Source: Streptomyces sp. NBC_01478 (GTDB lineage Bacteria; Actinomycetota; Actinomycetes; Streptomycetales; Streptomycetaceae). Taken from it: a stretch of DNA of 64,000 nucleotides. The position numbers were made by a program, and so were the translations under genes. The notes beneath the pieces are model-generated. The model saw only the letters and a program-made list of their open reading frames with translations, ran no database searches and was not told where the DNA came from. Numbering within the stretch: position 1 is the first letter of the stretch; every line of letters begins with the position of its first letter. Location of the stretch: the NCBI RefSeq assembly GCF_036227225.1, contig NZ_CP109444.1:11699501-11763500 (forward strand), written 5' to 3'. Shown piece after piece: positions 17,747 to 26,464 of this stretch.

Positions 17747-18709
17747 TCATGGCGTCAGCACGATCCTGCCGAACACCGTGCCCGCGTCCATCGCGTGGTG
17801 GGCCAGGGACGCGTGACGCAACGGCAGCACCTCGTGGACGACCGTGCGCAGGTGCCCCTGCGCGGCCTCGTCGAACTGGGACGATCGCACGGCCCGCCGG
17901 TCGGCGCCGGGCACGGTGTCGGAGCTGAAGGTGGCGAACGACAGCGACCTGCGGAAGGCGGCCATCAGCCGCATGCCGAAGTCCGCCGGTGGCTGTCCGC
18001 CGACCACGCCGACAGCCACGTACCGCCCGTTGTCGTTCAACCTGTCCAGAAAGACGGGGACTTGGGAACCGCCCACGACATCGATCACCACATCGAAGCC
18101 CGAGGGCACATCCGCGTCGGCCGCTCCGGAGCGGTCCAGGACATGGGTCGCGCCCAGGTCCCGTAGGCGCGCGCCACGTTGCGCGGACGAGGTGGTGACC
18201 GCCACCGCGCCCGCACCGTTCCTGGCCGCGAGCTGGACCGCAGTGATCCCGATGCTGCCTGCCGCCCCGCGCACGAGCACCGTCTCGCCGGGTGCGAAAC
18301 GGGCGCGGTCCAGGGCGAAGTGGGCGACCACACCGGAGCCGCCGAGAGTCACCGCGTCCGCGCCGCTCAGACCGTCGGGCAGCGGAAGGACGTCGTCGAC
18401 CGAGGTGACGGCCTGCTCGGCATACCCGCCGGCCGGACCGGTGAACGCCCACACTCGGCGCCCCGTCCAGGAGGCGTCCACGCCGTCTCCCACCGCGTTG
18501 ACGCTGCCCGCCACCTCACTGCCCAGGAGATGGCCTTCCCGGAAGCCGTACGCGGAGAGCGTTCCCCTGCGGACGACGGCGTCCACCCCGCCGACCCCGA
18601 TCGCCTCCGTGGTGATCCGCACCTGTCCCGCGCCGGGTACGGGCACGGGCAGGTCCACGACCTCCAGACCGTCGGGGTTTCCGAATGCCCTGACCACAAC
18701 GGCTTTCAT
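17747..18709 (-). CDS. Zinc-free MDR oxidoreductase (quinone oxidoreductase type)
   Basis: A 320-residue medium-chain dehydrogenase/reductase. The N-terminal GroES-like domain opens with MKAVVVRAFGNPDGLEV. The nucleotide motif VRGAAGSIGITAVQLA lies near residue 145. Zinc-binding cysteines are missing, as expected for NADPH:quinone oxidoreductases. It is divergent from the TetR regulator at 18826, the classic arrangement for a TetR controlling a detoxifying reductase. It probably reduces quinones or electrophilic enones in the cytoplasm. Confidence 0.87.
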   Translation of the reverse strand: MKAVVVRAFGNPDGLEVVDLPVPVPGAGQVRITTEAIGVGGVDAVVRRGTLSAYGFREGHLLGSEVAGSVNAVGDGVDASWTGRRVWAFTGPAGGYAEQAVTSVDDVLPLPDGLSGADAVTLGGSGVVAHFALDRARFAPGETVLVRGAAGSIGITAVQLAARNGAGAVAVTTSSAQRGARLRDLGATHVLDRSGAADADVPSGFDVVIDVVGGSQVPVFLDRLNDNGRYVAVGVVGGQPPADFGMRLMAAFRRSLSFATFSSDTVPGADRRAVRSSQFDEAAQGHLRTVVHEVLPLRHASLAHHAMDAGTVFGRIVLTP

Positions 18710-18789
18710 CTCTGCTCCTCAAGTTCGGTCGACGCACGGGTCGTAGCCGGTGCGGGACGGGGCCGGTGCCACCGACAGCGGGACCGTAA

Positions 18790-18805
18790 CGGACGCCCCC
18801 GTCCG
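18790..18805. promoter_or_regulatory. Inverted repeat between oxidoreductase and TetR genes
   Basis: CGGACG-CCCC-CGTCCG is a perfect dyad 20 bases upstream of the tetR-type ATG, inside the divergent promoter. It could be the operator of that regulator. Its G/C composition makes a chance hairpin possible. Confidence 0.4.
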
Positions 18806-18825
18806 CTTGGCTAAAGTGAGAGACC

Positions 18826-19482
18826 ATGACGGACCGTTTGCCTCACCCTGTGCGCTCCGACGCCCGCGACAACCGGGCCCGCATCCTGGACGCCGCCTGT
18901 GTGGTGTTCGCCGAGGAGGGCCTGAGCGCGCCCATGCGTGAAGTCGCCCGGCAGGCGGATGTCGGCCCCGCGACGTTGTACCGCCACTTCCCGACCAAGC
19001 GCGCACTGATCGTGGAGACCTTCGCCGAGCAGCGGCGAGACTGCCGTGCCGCCGTCCGCGACGCCCTCGCGGACCCGGATCCGTGGCACGGATTCCGTGG
19101 CCTGGTCGAGCGCATCTGTGAACTCCACGCGCACAGCCGGGGATTCGCGGACGCCTTCATGACGGCGTTCCCCGAGACCATGGACTTCGCCGCCGACCGG
19201 GAGCGGACCTTGCGCGCGGTTGCCGAACTGGCCCGCCGCGCCCAGGAGACCGGCCGGCTCCGCTCCGACTTCGTCGTCGACGACCTGGTCCTGATGCTTC
19301 TGGCCCACCAGGGGATCCAGCACACACCCCGTGCCGCCCGGCCGGCAGCCTCCCGCCGCTATGCCGCCTACGTGATGGAGGCGTTCCGCGCCACACCGGA
19401 CGGGGGAGCACGCACGCCACTGCCACCGGCACCGCGCCTTCGGCTCGCCCGCACGCCCGAGGGTCGCGAGATCGCGCGGTGA
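18826..19482 (+). CDS. TetR-family transcriptional regulator
   Basis: A 218-residue regulator. The TetR N-terminal helix-turn-helix spans about residues 14-60 (RILDAACVVFAEEGLSAPMREVARQADV broken by the turn, then ATLYRHFPTKRAL). The remainder is an all-helical ligand domain of the usual size with a basic Pro/Arg-rich tail. It is divergent from the quinone-oxidoreductase-like gene and probably represses it until a ligand binds. Its stop is three bases from the stop of the convergent ligase gene. Confidence 0.9.
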   Translation: MTDRLPHPVRSDARDNRARILDAACVVFAEEGLSAPMREVARQADVGPATLYRHFPTKRALIVETFAEQRRDCRAAVRDALADPDPWHGFRGLVERICELHAHSRGFADAFMTAFPETMDFAADRERTLRAVAELARRAQETGRLRSDFVVDDLVLMLLAHQGIQHTPRAARPAASRRYAAYVMEAFRATPDGGARTPLPPAPRLRLARTPEGREIAR

Positions 19483-19485
19483 GCG

Positions 19486-20619
19486 CTAACCCCCGCTGCT
19501 CACCGCGGCGGCGGCGGATGGCGCGGGTTGCGGTGCGATCAGCTCCAGAAGCGCCTCCGTGCCGCCTTCGGCAAGCGCGGCTCGTTGCCTTGCGGCTCCC
19601 GTCCCTTGATCAAGCAGCCGTTGCACGCCGGAGGTCACCCGGTCGACGTCCCCGAGTTCCTTGAGCGCGGGTGTGAGGCGGTCGAGCATGGCGCCCACGA
19701 CTGCGGCGGCCGGGGACGACGTGGCGGTACGGGGGTCGACCAGATCTGCGCTCAGACCGCGGCGCGCCGCGTGCCATCCGGCGGCCTGCAGAATGTCGGC
19801 CGAGGGGTCCAGAGGGTGAATACCGCGACGGCCCTCGTGCAGCGCGGTCACCACCAGCGCGCGGGCGAGCCCGGCGATGGTGACGGCGCTGTCGACGTCC
19901 AACTGGACATCGGGCGCGCGTACCTCCAGCGTCGGGTAGTCGTCGGACAGCCGGGCGTGCCAGTACAACTGGCCCCGGTCGGCTACGACGCCGGTGGCCA
20001 GCAGAGCGGCCACCTGCTCTTCGTAGTGCGTGGCGCCGGTGAAGAACGGTGGCGAGCCGCTGATCGGCCAGCGGCCGAAAACCACGGTGCGCCAGCTCGC
20101 GAACCCGGTGTCCCGCCCTTCCCAGAACGGGGAGTTGGCGCCCAAGGCCACCAGCACCGGCAGCCAGGGTCTCAGCCTGCCGAGCGCGGCGGCACCGGCC
20201 TGACGGTCGGGCACGGCGACATGGACATGCATGCCGCAGATCAACTGCTCGTCGACCAGCCGTGCGGCCTCTGCCCGCATGTTCCGATAGCGCTGGTTCG
20301 CGGTGACAGGCACCGTCGACGCACCGGCCAGCGGCGCGCCGCCGGTCGCCGCGAGCCGGCAGTTCGCGTGGCGAGCGGCGCCACCCACCGCGCGCCGGAA
20401 CCGGGTGAGATGCGCGGCGACCTCCTCAAGGCCGGAACACACCGGCGTGGCGACCTCCACCTGCGCCTGCAGCAGTTCGGTGTCGATGTCCTCCCGCCGC
20501 ACCCCGGGCTCGCGCCCCGCCGCGGCACGGACCTCTCCGATGCGCGGCGTCGGCAGTCCCGTCTCCCGATCGAGCAGCAGGAACTCTTCTTCGACGCCGA
20601 GCGTCACACCTGTCGTCAT
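19486..20619 (-). CDS. Carboxylate-amine ligase, YbdK-type (GCS2 family)
   Basis: A 377-residue member of the glutamate-cysteine ligase 2 family, the usual length for actinobacterial YbdK-like proteins. The diagnostic N-terminal motif GVEEEFLLLD lies at residues 8-17. ELLQAQVEVATP and CGMHVHVAVPD carry the metal/ATP and substrate residues. YbdK enzymes join a glutamate-like carboxylate to an amine in an ATP-dependent way. Several Streptomyces genomes carry multiple copies whose true substrates are unknown. It is a single-gene unit convergent with the TetR gene. Confidence 0.88.
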   Translation of the reverse strand: MTTGVTLGVEEEFLLLDRETGLPTPRIGEVRAAAGREPGVRREDIDTELLQAQVEVATPVCSGLEEVAAHLTRFRRAVGGAARHANCRLAATGGAPLAGASTVPVTANQRYRNMRAEAARLVDEQLICGMHVHVAVPDRQAGAAALGRLRPWLPVLVALGANSPFWEGRDTGFASWRTVVFGRWPISGSPPFFTGATHYEEQVAALLATGVVADRGQLYWHARLSDDYPTLEVRAPDVQLDVDSAVTIAGLARALVVTALHEGRRGIHPLDPSADILQAAGWHAARRGLSADLVDPRTATSSPAAAVVGAMLDRLTPALKELGDVDRVTSGVQRLLDQGTGAARQRAALAEGGTEALLELIAPQPAPSAAAAVSSGG

Positions 20620-21166
20620 AGTGATGGGGTGCCCCCGATCTGCCCCGTCACGACAGAATCGCGTTTCTGGCGGGCCGGTCGTCTTCTACGGCGGCGACTC
20701 GCCGCGCTGGACTGCGCCGCGGCTCGGGACGCCGGCGGGCCGTTTCCGGGCTGTCGGGTGCCGAGGGAGGCCGACGTGCCGGGTCGACGGTGCCGTCGGG
20801 CCGGTGAAGCGGGACGGCGAAGCGCGTCGAGGCCGCTTCGAAGGCGCGGTTCTCGGCGGCGAGGCGTTCGGTGAAGTGCGGCTGTGCAGTCGGTCCGAAA
20901 CCGACCGCGGCATGCGAGCCGTCCAGCAGGGGGAAGACCGTGTCGCAGAAGTCCTCCGGATCGGCCCTGTGGGTGGGGCCGGGTCCGGCGAGTTGGGTGG
21001 CGACGGCCGGCGGGATCGGTGGCGGGATCAGTCCACGACCCGGTGCGGGGGCACCACCTTGCCCACGGCCACCGGCCTGACCGAACTCTTCCCCATGCTC
21101 TACGCCCAGCCCGTCAGCAGCATGGCGCGCCTGCGCCTGGGCCGCTTTGACCGGCTGGGCGTCCGG
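20620..21166. other. No intact gene; traces of decayed coding sequence on both strands
   Basis: No complete gene fits this 547-bp gap. On the minus strand, about 20690-21160 is open with strong G/C third-position bias (for example FCDTVFPLLDGSHAAVG) but has no ATG, GTG or TTG start in frame. On the plus strand, about 21050-21160 reads in good codon usage as LTELFPMLYAQPVSSMARL before running into the LysR gene. Both look like leftovers of lost genes. I do not recognise either family. Confidence 0.4.
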
Positions 21167-22135
21167 TTACCGCTGTCGACCGGCGGCGATCCCCTGGGGG
21201 CCACGCGCTCGACCCGGTGAGGCCTCGCTGCCGGGCAGGCTCACACCCGGGGGAACCGTGGCTCGAAGTTCCCTCACCAGGGCGCGTACGACGGCGGATC
21301 CGGCCAGTTCGGTGGTGGTGACATAGCCGACCTGGCGTGTCGGGCGGTCGGGGCCGAGATCGGCGATGCGGACCGAGGTCGGTGCTCCGGTCAGGGAGAG
21401 CGCGGGCATGATCGCCATTCCGTGGCCGCCGCTCACCAGGGAGAGCACCGCTCCGTCGTCCTCGGCCTCGACGGTGGCCTTGGGGATCCAGTCCTGCGTG
21501 GCCCACCAGTCGCGGGTGTACGAGCCACAGTTCTCGGCCCAGTCGACCAGCGGCAGCGAGCGCGGTGCGCTGTGACCGGGCGCATGCACCAGGGCATACG
21601 GCTCCTCGAAGAGGCCGCTCGCGACCAGTCCCGGTGGAAGCGGCGCGGAGCCGCCCAGCGTGGCGATGGCTATGTCGGCTTTTCCGTCGGCCACTTCGCC
21701 AGCCGTGCCGCGCCCCACCTCGCGCACGATCCGCACCCGCGGCTCGATCGCGGGATGGCGGGCGCGCAGTCGCTGGAGCACGGGTGGCAGCAGGTGGAGA
21801 GCCGCGCTGCGGAAGGCCACGATCCGTAGCGGCCCCTCCGCGGCCTCGGACCGGGCCGCACCGCGCGCCTCGGCGGTCAGGACGTCCAGCAGGCGCAGGA
21901 TGCGGCGTGCGTGCGCGACGGCCTTCTCTCCGGCGGGCGTCGGGCGGGCACCCGTGCGGCCGCGTTGGAAGAGGACGGCACCGATCTTGCGCTCGATGCC
22001 GCGAACCGAGTGGGAGACCGCGGACTGCGTCAGGCCGAGTGCCTCGGCCGCGGCCGAGAAACCGCCGGTGTCCGTGACCGCGACCAGAACGCGCAGTTCG
22101 TGCGGGGCGAGATCGGAGTCGGTCGTGCGGGCCAC
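21167..22135 (-). CDS. LysR-family transcriptional regulator
   Basis: A 322-residue LysR protein. The winged helix-turn-helix covers about residues 10-70 (ELRVLVAVTDTGGFSAAAEA, then LTQSAVSHSVRGIER). The two-lobed effector domain covers about 95-300. The GTG at 22135 has GAGGTGAG upstream. It is divergent from the reductase at 22236, and the gap contains a T-N11-A dyad, so it probably activates that gene and represses itself. The effector is unknown. Confidence 0.92.
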   Translation of the reverse strand: MARTTDSDLAPHELRVLVAVTDTGGFSAAAEALGLTQSAVSHSVRGIERKIGAVLFQRGRTGARPTPAGEKAVAHARRILRLLDVLTAEARGAARSEAAEGPLRIVAFRSAALHLLPPVLQRLRARHPAIEPRVRIVREVGRGTAGEVADGKADIAIATLGGSAPLPPGLVASGLFEEPYALVHAPGHSAPRSLPLVDWAENCGSYTRDWWATQDWIPKATVEAEDDGAVLSLVSGGHGMAIMPALSLTGAPTSVRIADLGPDRPTRQVGYVTTTELAGSAVVRALVRELRATVPPGVSLPGSEASPGRARGPQGIAAGRQR

Positions 22136-22154
22136 GGGGTGCTCACCTCAACGT

Positions 22155-22169
22155 ATGAGAACTGCTCAT
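22155..22169. promoter_or_regulatory. LysR-type box (T-N11-A dyad)
   Basis: ATGAG-AACTG-CTCAT is a perfect 5-bp-arm dyad 20 bases upstream of the LysR GTG and 66 bases upstream of the divergent reductase ATG. It contains the T-N11-A spacing typical of LysR recognition sites, and its position suits autoregulation plus activation of the neighbour. Confidence 0.6.
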
Positions 22170-22235
22170 GGAACGGGGTGCCACATGAGCGCAACCGGCT
22201 GCCCACCAGGCGCATTCCCGCCCTACGGTCCGGTC

Positions 22236-23258
22236 ATGAACGAGACCACGCTCACCGTGCACCAGACCTCCCGCCCTCACGGCTTCCCCGACGCCGGGCA
22301 CTTCGCCTTTGTCGAGTCCGCGCTTCCCGAACCCGCGGTCGGCAGCGCGCTCGTGGAAAACCTCTACTGGTCCGTCGATCCCTATCACCGCGAGATGATG
22401 GACGATGTCCCCGGCAGCTTCGCGCTCGGCGCACCGTTGGAGGGGCGCGCCATCGGGCGGGTCATCGCCTCGCGCACGTCTCGGCTGGCCGAGGGCGACA
22501 TCGTGTTCCACCGGCGGGGCTGGCGCACGCACGCAGTGGTCACCCCCGAGGAGATCCGGCATCTGCCCCGTTTCGACGGCGTGCCTCTGACCGCATACCT
22601 CAGCATCCTCGGCGGAACAGGTCTGACCGCGTATGTGGGCCTGACCAGGATCGCCCGCCTTCAAGAGGGCGAGGACCTGTTCGTGTCGGCCGCCGCGGGC
22701 GGGGTCGGCACCGCGACCGGGCGGTTCGCGCGGCTGCTCGGCGCCGGACGGCTCGTGGGCAGTGTCGGTTCGGCGGCGAAGGCCGACCATCTCACGCGGG
22801 AGGTCGGCTACGACGCCGTCTTCGACTACCACGAGGAGCCGGTCGCCGATCTGCTCCGCAAGGCCGCGCCGGACGGCATCGACGTGTTCGTCGACAACGT
22901 CGGCGGCCAACAACTGGCGGCGGCGGTAGGGGAGTTGCGTGAATTCGGGCGCATCGTCCGCATCGGCACGATCAGCCAGTACAACAACCCCGACGCGTCG
23001 CCGCCACGCTTCAACTACGCGGACATCGTGGAGAAGAGCATCCGCATGGAGGGCTTCTTGGTGAGCAACTACCGTGACGTACAAGATGAGTTGTACGAGT
23101 TCGCGGTACCGCATCTGCAGAGCGGCCGTCTCGCTCTGGACGAGACGGTCGTCGACGGGTTCGAGCACATCGTGGACGCGTTCCTGGGGATGTTGCGCGG
23201 CCGGAACACCGGCAAGATCATCGTGCGAGACCGTACGCAGGTCCCGTCCGTGAACTGA
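22236..23258 (+). CDS. NADP-dependent MDR oxidoreductase (prostaglandin reductase / leukotriene dehydrogenase type)
   Basis: A 340-residue zinc-free medium-chain reductase of the PTGR/CurA branch. It shows YWSVDPYHREMM near residue 46, the nucleotide motif VSAAAGGVGTATGRFARLLGA near 150, and DVFVDNVGG near 225. Another marker is GRIVRIGTISQYNN. These enzymes reduce the 2,3-double bond of enones and enals with NADPH. The ATG at 22236 matches the family's N-terminus; in-frame upstream codons belong to the LysR promoter. It is divergent from the LysR gene, which likely controls it. Confidence 0.88.
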   Translation: MNETTLTVHQTSRPHGFPDAGHFAFVESALPEPAVGSALVENLYWSVDPYHREMMDDVPGSFALGAPLEGRAIGRVIASRTSRLAEGDIVFHRRGWRTHAVVTPEEIRHLPRFDGVPLTAYLSILGGTGLTAYVGLTRIARLQEGEDLFVSAAAGGVGTATGRFARLLGAGRLVGSVGSAAKADHLTREVGYDAVFDYHEEPVADLLRKAAPDGIDVFVDNVGGQQLAAAVGELREFGRIVRIGTISQYNNPDASPPRFNYADIVEKSIRMEGFLVSNYRDVQDELYEFAVPHLQSGRLALDETVVDGFEHIVDAFLGMLRGRNTGKIIVRDRTQVPSVN

Positions 23259-23643
23259 CATCCGGGTCGGTCTGGCGAAGCGATGCCTGTTCGCACTCTT
23301 CCCACACAGGTCGGACCTCCGCGGCGGTCGCCTTGTGGCCTGGCCCTGCGCGGGGGACGTCACCGTTGATGGGGTGGGATGCGCTGTGCGGGGTGGAGAA
23401 CCCGTATTTGAACCCCTCTTACGGGGCTGCTGAAGCTGGATGAGGTTAGTGCCCCGTGGGCGATGGCTCATGTGCCCCGTGCGGTGCCCGAGTTGGGGGC
23501 GGCCCGCTTGACGAGTCGCCATGGAGATCGGCCCGTTTCGGACCGCCCGCTCGCCGGTACCGATCGAGGGCACGCTCACCACGCAGGCCCGCACGTTGCG
23601 AGTCACCTACCTCGTGGGCCTGTTCAGATACGGATCGGCCTGT
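23259..23643. other. Intergenic stretch without recognisable gene
   Basis: This 385-bp gap separates two convergent oxidoreductase genes. I find no open frame with consistent codon bias, no structural RNA and no strong hairpin. The only structure is the 20-bp tandem duplication at its right end, listed separately. Confidence 0.6.
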
Positions 23644-23656
23644 TCAGATGCAGATC
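23617..23656. repeat. Tandem 20-bp duplication overlapping a gene end
   Basis: Two adjacent copies of GGCCTGTTCAGATnCnGATC (23617-23636 and 23637-23656) differ at two positions. The second carries the last codons and stop of the minus-strand oxidoreductase, so the duplication copied the gene's 3' end into the spacer. Confidence 0.8.
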
Positions 23657-24549
23657 ACGATCTTTCCTCGGGTGCGTCCGCGCTCGGCGTGCGCGTGGGC
23701 GTCGGCGATCCGCTCCAGGGGGTAGGCCTGTTCGATACGGGGTGTGTAGCGGCCTTGCCCGCCCAGTTCCGCCGCCGCGGACAGGAGAGCGGAGTCGTTC
23801 TCCGCGTTGACCACATGCGTGCCCAGGCGCTGCCCGCCCGCGTGGTCGGCGACCGTCGCGACCCGCTTCGAGTCGCCCGCGATCGCGACGAGGTCGTCCA
23901 GGGAGCCGGAGGCCGCGGTGTCGAGCACGATGTCGACGCCGTGCGGAGCGAGGGTGGTGAGGCGCTGTGCCAGGCCGGGGCCGTAGGTGGTGGGAACGGC
24001 GCCGAGTGAGGTGAGGAACTCGTGGTTGCGTTCGCTGGCTGTCCCGATCACAGTGGCACCTTGCGCTACGGCGATCTCGACCGCCGCGCTGCCCACGCCT
24101 CCGGCGGCGCCCTCGACGAGGAGGGTGCGCCCCGTGAGGGGGTCGAGCGCGTCGAGCCCACGCATCGCGGTCACGGACGAGAGACCGGCGCCCGCGGCCT
24201 GCTCGTCGTTCCACGTGGCGGGGGTGTGCGCCCAGGCCGAGAGGATGAACAGCTCCGCGGACGCGCCGGTGACGCCGCCCAGCCCGAAGACGCGGTCGCC
24301 GATGCTCAGCCCCTGCACCCCGTCGCCGATCTCGTCGACCACACCGGCGGCGTCGCGCCCGGGAATGGCGGGCAGCTCCAGGGGAATCATCCGGTGCAGG
24401 GCGCCGGCGCGCAGCTTCCAGTCGATGGGATTGACGCTGGCCGCCGCGACGCGAACACGAATCTCACCGGGTCCGGGGTGGGGGTCGGGGGCCTGCTCGA
24501 TCACCAGGCTCTTCACTCCACCGTATTCGTGGAACCGGGCTGCACGCAT
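23644..24549 (-). CDS. NADP-dependent oxidoreductase (zinc-free MDR)
   Basis: A 301-residue MDR protein of the quinone-reductase branch. It begins RAARFHEYGGVKSL, has the NPIDWKLRAG segment near residue 40, and a nucleotide motif VEGAAGGVGSAAVEIA near 140. No zinc ligands are seen. The ATG at 24549 fits the family start; a longer version from 24591 adds 14 residues and is less likely. A near-palindrome 63 bp upstream matches one in front of the MerR gene at 24908. Expression is therefore probably under that regulator, a common pairing in actinobacteria for electrophile defence. Confidence 0.87.
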   Translation of the reverse strand: MRAARFHEYGGVKSLVIEQAPDPHPGPGEIRVRVAAASVNPIDWKLRAGALHRMIPLELPAIPGRDAAGVVDEIGDGVQGLSIGDRVFGLGGVTGASAELFILSAWAHTPATWNDEQAAGAGLSSVTAMRGLDALDPLTGRTLLVEGAAGGVGSAAVEIAVAQGATVIGTASERNHEFLTSLGAVPTTYGPGLAQRLTTLAPHGVDIVLDTAASGSLDDLVAIAGDSKRVATVADHAGGQRLGTHVVNAENDSALLSAAAELGGQGRYTPRIEQAYPLERIADAHAHAERGRTRGKIVICI

Positions 24550-24611
24550 AATGGTCTGCCTTACTTTGACGGGCCGGAATGACGTGTTCATCCGACGCTC
24601 GGCACTCTAGA

Positions 24612-24631
24612 ACCTGACGTTGACGTGAGGT
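24612..24631. promoter_or_regulatory. Candidate MerR operator, oxidoreductase copy
   Basis: ACCTGACGT-TG-ACGTGAGGT is a near-perfect dyad (8 of 9 arm positions) 63 bp upstream of the minus-strand oxidoreductase. It differs at only four of 20 positions from 24861-24880 in front of the merR-type gene. MerR proteins bind such dyads inside long promoter spacers. Confidence 0.65.
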
Positions 24632-24860
24632 GCAAGCCGCGACTGCCGCCCGGCCGGAGGAGTGCAGGCGCAGATGGGTGAGGTTGCCGAGAGGACGGGG
24701 GCGAGTGCGGGGGCCTGCGCCACTACAGGGATCACGCCGCCCGTCACGGTCGACACCCATGTGCCCTCGGGTCCGCCACCAGTTCATGATCAATCTCGGC
24801 GTCGGCAACGGTTCGATCGGCCCCCAGGGCTGCCCCCGGAGCCGGTATTGCTAGCCTGAA

Positions 24861-24880
24861 ATCTGACGTCAATGTGAGGT
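24861..24880. promoter_or_regulatory. Candidate MerR operator, regulator copy
   Basis: ATCTGACGT-CA-ATGTGAGGT, 28 bp before the MerR ATG, shares the CTGACGT and GTGAGGT blocks at identical spacing with the dyad at 24612-24631. This suggests autoregulation and joint control of the oxidoreductase. Confidence 0.65.
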
Positions 24881-24907
24881 GTGAGCGGGAAGGGAGTGGC
24901 CTGCGTC

Positions 24908-25264
24908 ATGCGCATCGGGCAGCTCGCGAGGCGGTCAGGGGTCAGCGTGCGGGCCCTGCGCTACTACGAGGAACAGCGGCTCCTGGAATCGGCGCGGACG
25001 CCCGGTGGGCAGCGTGACTATCCCGACGAAGCCCTGGAGCGGGTCCAGCTCATCCAGGACCTCTTCGCGGCCGGCCTCTCCAGCCGTACCGTCGTCGAAC
25101 TCCTGCCGTGCGTGAGCACCGGCGTCGCGACCCCCGCCATGCTCGACCAGCTCATCATCGAACGCGACCGCATCGCCGCACGCATCCAGGACCTGACCCG
25201 GGCCAAGACCAAACTCGGCAGCGTGATCGAGAATGTGACCGCGGCGAACGTGGCGCAGGACTGA
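24908..25264 (+). CDS. MerR-family transcriptional regulator
   Basis: A 118-residue MerR protein. The winged helix-turn-helix begins MRIGQLARRSGVSVRALRYY and ends at PDEALERVQLIQ. A dimerising coiled coil (IIERDRIAARIQDLTRAKTK, about residues 80-100) follows, with a very short tail. There is no cysteine-rich metal-binding loop, so it is not a metal sensor of the MerR/ZntR kind. Starting at the ATG at 24908 (AGGGAG 11 bases upstream) gives the standard N-terminus. The dyad shared with the oxidoreductase gene implies a small redox or electrophile regulon. Confidence 0.9.
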   Translation: MRIGQLARRSGVSVRALRYYEEQRLLESARTPGGQRDYPDEALERVQLIQDLFAAGLSSRTVVELLPCVSTGVATPAMLDQLIIERDRIAARIQDLTRAKTKLGSVIENVTAANVAQD

Positions 25265-25416
25265 TCAACCCGTCGCGAGGGGTGGGGCCCCGACCTGTCC
25301 GGCATCTTCCGGGCGACGTCGCGCGTGAACAGGTCTCCCCACCCGGTCGGGTCCATGAGCGCCACCGTCACCCTTCCCCTGCGCCCGTCATGGACGATCA
25401 ACGTCTCCTCGGACCG

Positions 25417-25908
25417 TCAGTTGCTGAGTGCCAGCCTGATGCCGAAGACGCCGATGACGGTGCCGGTGATCCGGTCGAGCAGTCGGCGAGCCCGGGGCTT
25501 GCGGAGCCACCCCTTCAGGACACGAGCAAAACCGATGAGGACGGCAGACCAGGGCAGACCGATCACGATGTGCACCGTGGTGAGCAGGAGTCCCATGGTG
25601 AAGTGGCCGGCGCCTGGGGGGATGAACTGGGGCAGGACAGCGACGTAGAAGGCGCCCATCTTCGGGTTCAGGAGGTTGGTGAGCGTCCCCTGCCGCCAGC
25701 CGCCGGTGACCGAGTCTGCTCCGGCGGTCAGAGGCGAATCGTCCGCGTCTGCCGTGGGCAGACCCCGGAAGGTGTCCCGGAGCATGCGGAACCCCATCCA
25801 GATCAGGTAAGCGGCGCCGATCCAGCGCAACTCGGTGTGAGCGAGATGCGAGGCCGTGAGGAGCGCGGTCACTCCGAGGGAGGTGAACGCACCCACCACT
25901 GGCCCCAA
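25417..25908 (-). pseudogene. LysE-family exporter, N-terminally truncated
   Basis: The 163-residue frame matches the middle and end of LysE/RhtB amino-acid exporters, with LRWIGAAYLIWMGFRMLRD, LTNLLNPKMGAFYVAVLPQF and an AVLIGFARVLKGWLRKP tail. Normal members have about 205-210 residues. The first helix and its PGP motif (about 40 residues) are missing; similarity starts abruptly near VVGAFTSLGVTALL. The DNA immediately upstream is an IS5-type transposase remnant, so an insertion followed by decay removed the 5' end. A functional exporter is unlikely. Confidence 0.75.
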
Positions 25909-26228
25909 AACTGACCTGCAAAGCCAACCAAGTGATCACTGACGGGCACGGCACTCCGCTCGCGGGCTTGGTCCCCGTGGGCAACCGTACTGACATCACG
26001 CAGTCGTTGCCCCTGCCCGACACGATCCCGCCGGTCCGCGGCCGGGTCGGGCGTCCCACCGCGGACCCGGCTCACGTTTCGCCGAACATCGCTACGACCA
26101 CGACGTCTACCGTGAACAGGTTCGAGCATCCGCCGGGAACGGCGAGCCGACGTCCACGAAGCGTTCGTCAAACCCACCTGCCTGCTCATCGCCCACCGCC
26201 AACTCATGTCGTGGTGTTGGCCGTTGTA
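25909..26228 (+). mobile_element. Decayed IS5-type transposase remnant
   Basis: The plus strand reads as the middle of an IS5-family DDE transposase: ITDGHGTPLAGLVPVGNRTD, then PPVRGRVGRPTADP. After a frame change it reads RYDHDVYREQVRAS, and after another HEAFVKPTCLLIAHRQL up to a TAA at 26226-26228. These correspond in order to the region between the second and third acidic residues of such enzymes. At least two frameshifts and a lost N-terminus make it inactive. It abuts the truncated LysE gene. Confidence 0.7.
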
Positions 26229-26464
26229 AGCCCGGGGACTGGGAATCGGCTTTCAGCCGAACAGGACGCGACCGACGATCATCCAGTTAACGGGGCGCGG
26301 CGGCATGGTTGTTGGCGCGAATGGAAGGTGGAGGGTGGAAGGCGTGGACGGGATGGGTGTGCGGCAGCGTCCGCGGCCCGGACGTGCGCGTTGCGGTATC
26401 CGGCGATCTCGCGCAGCGTCATCTGCTCTAGACAGTCTGTATATGGGCTATGTAGAGTACGAGT

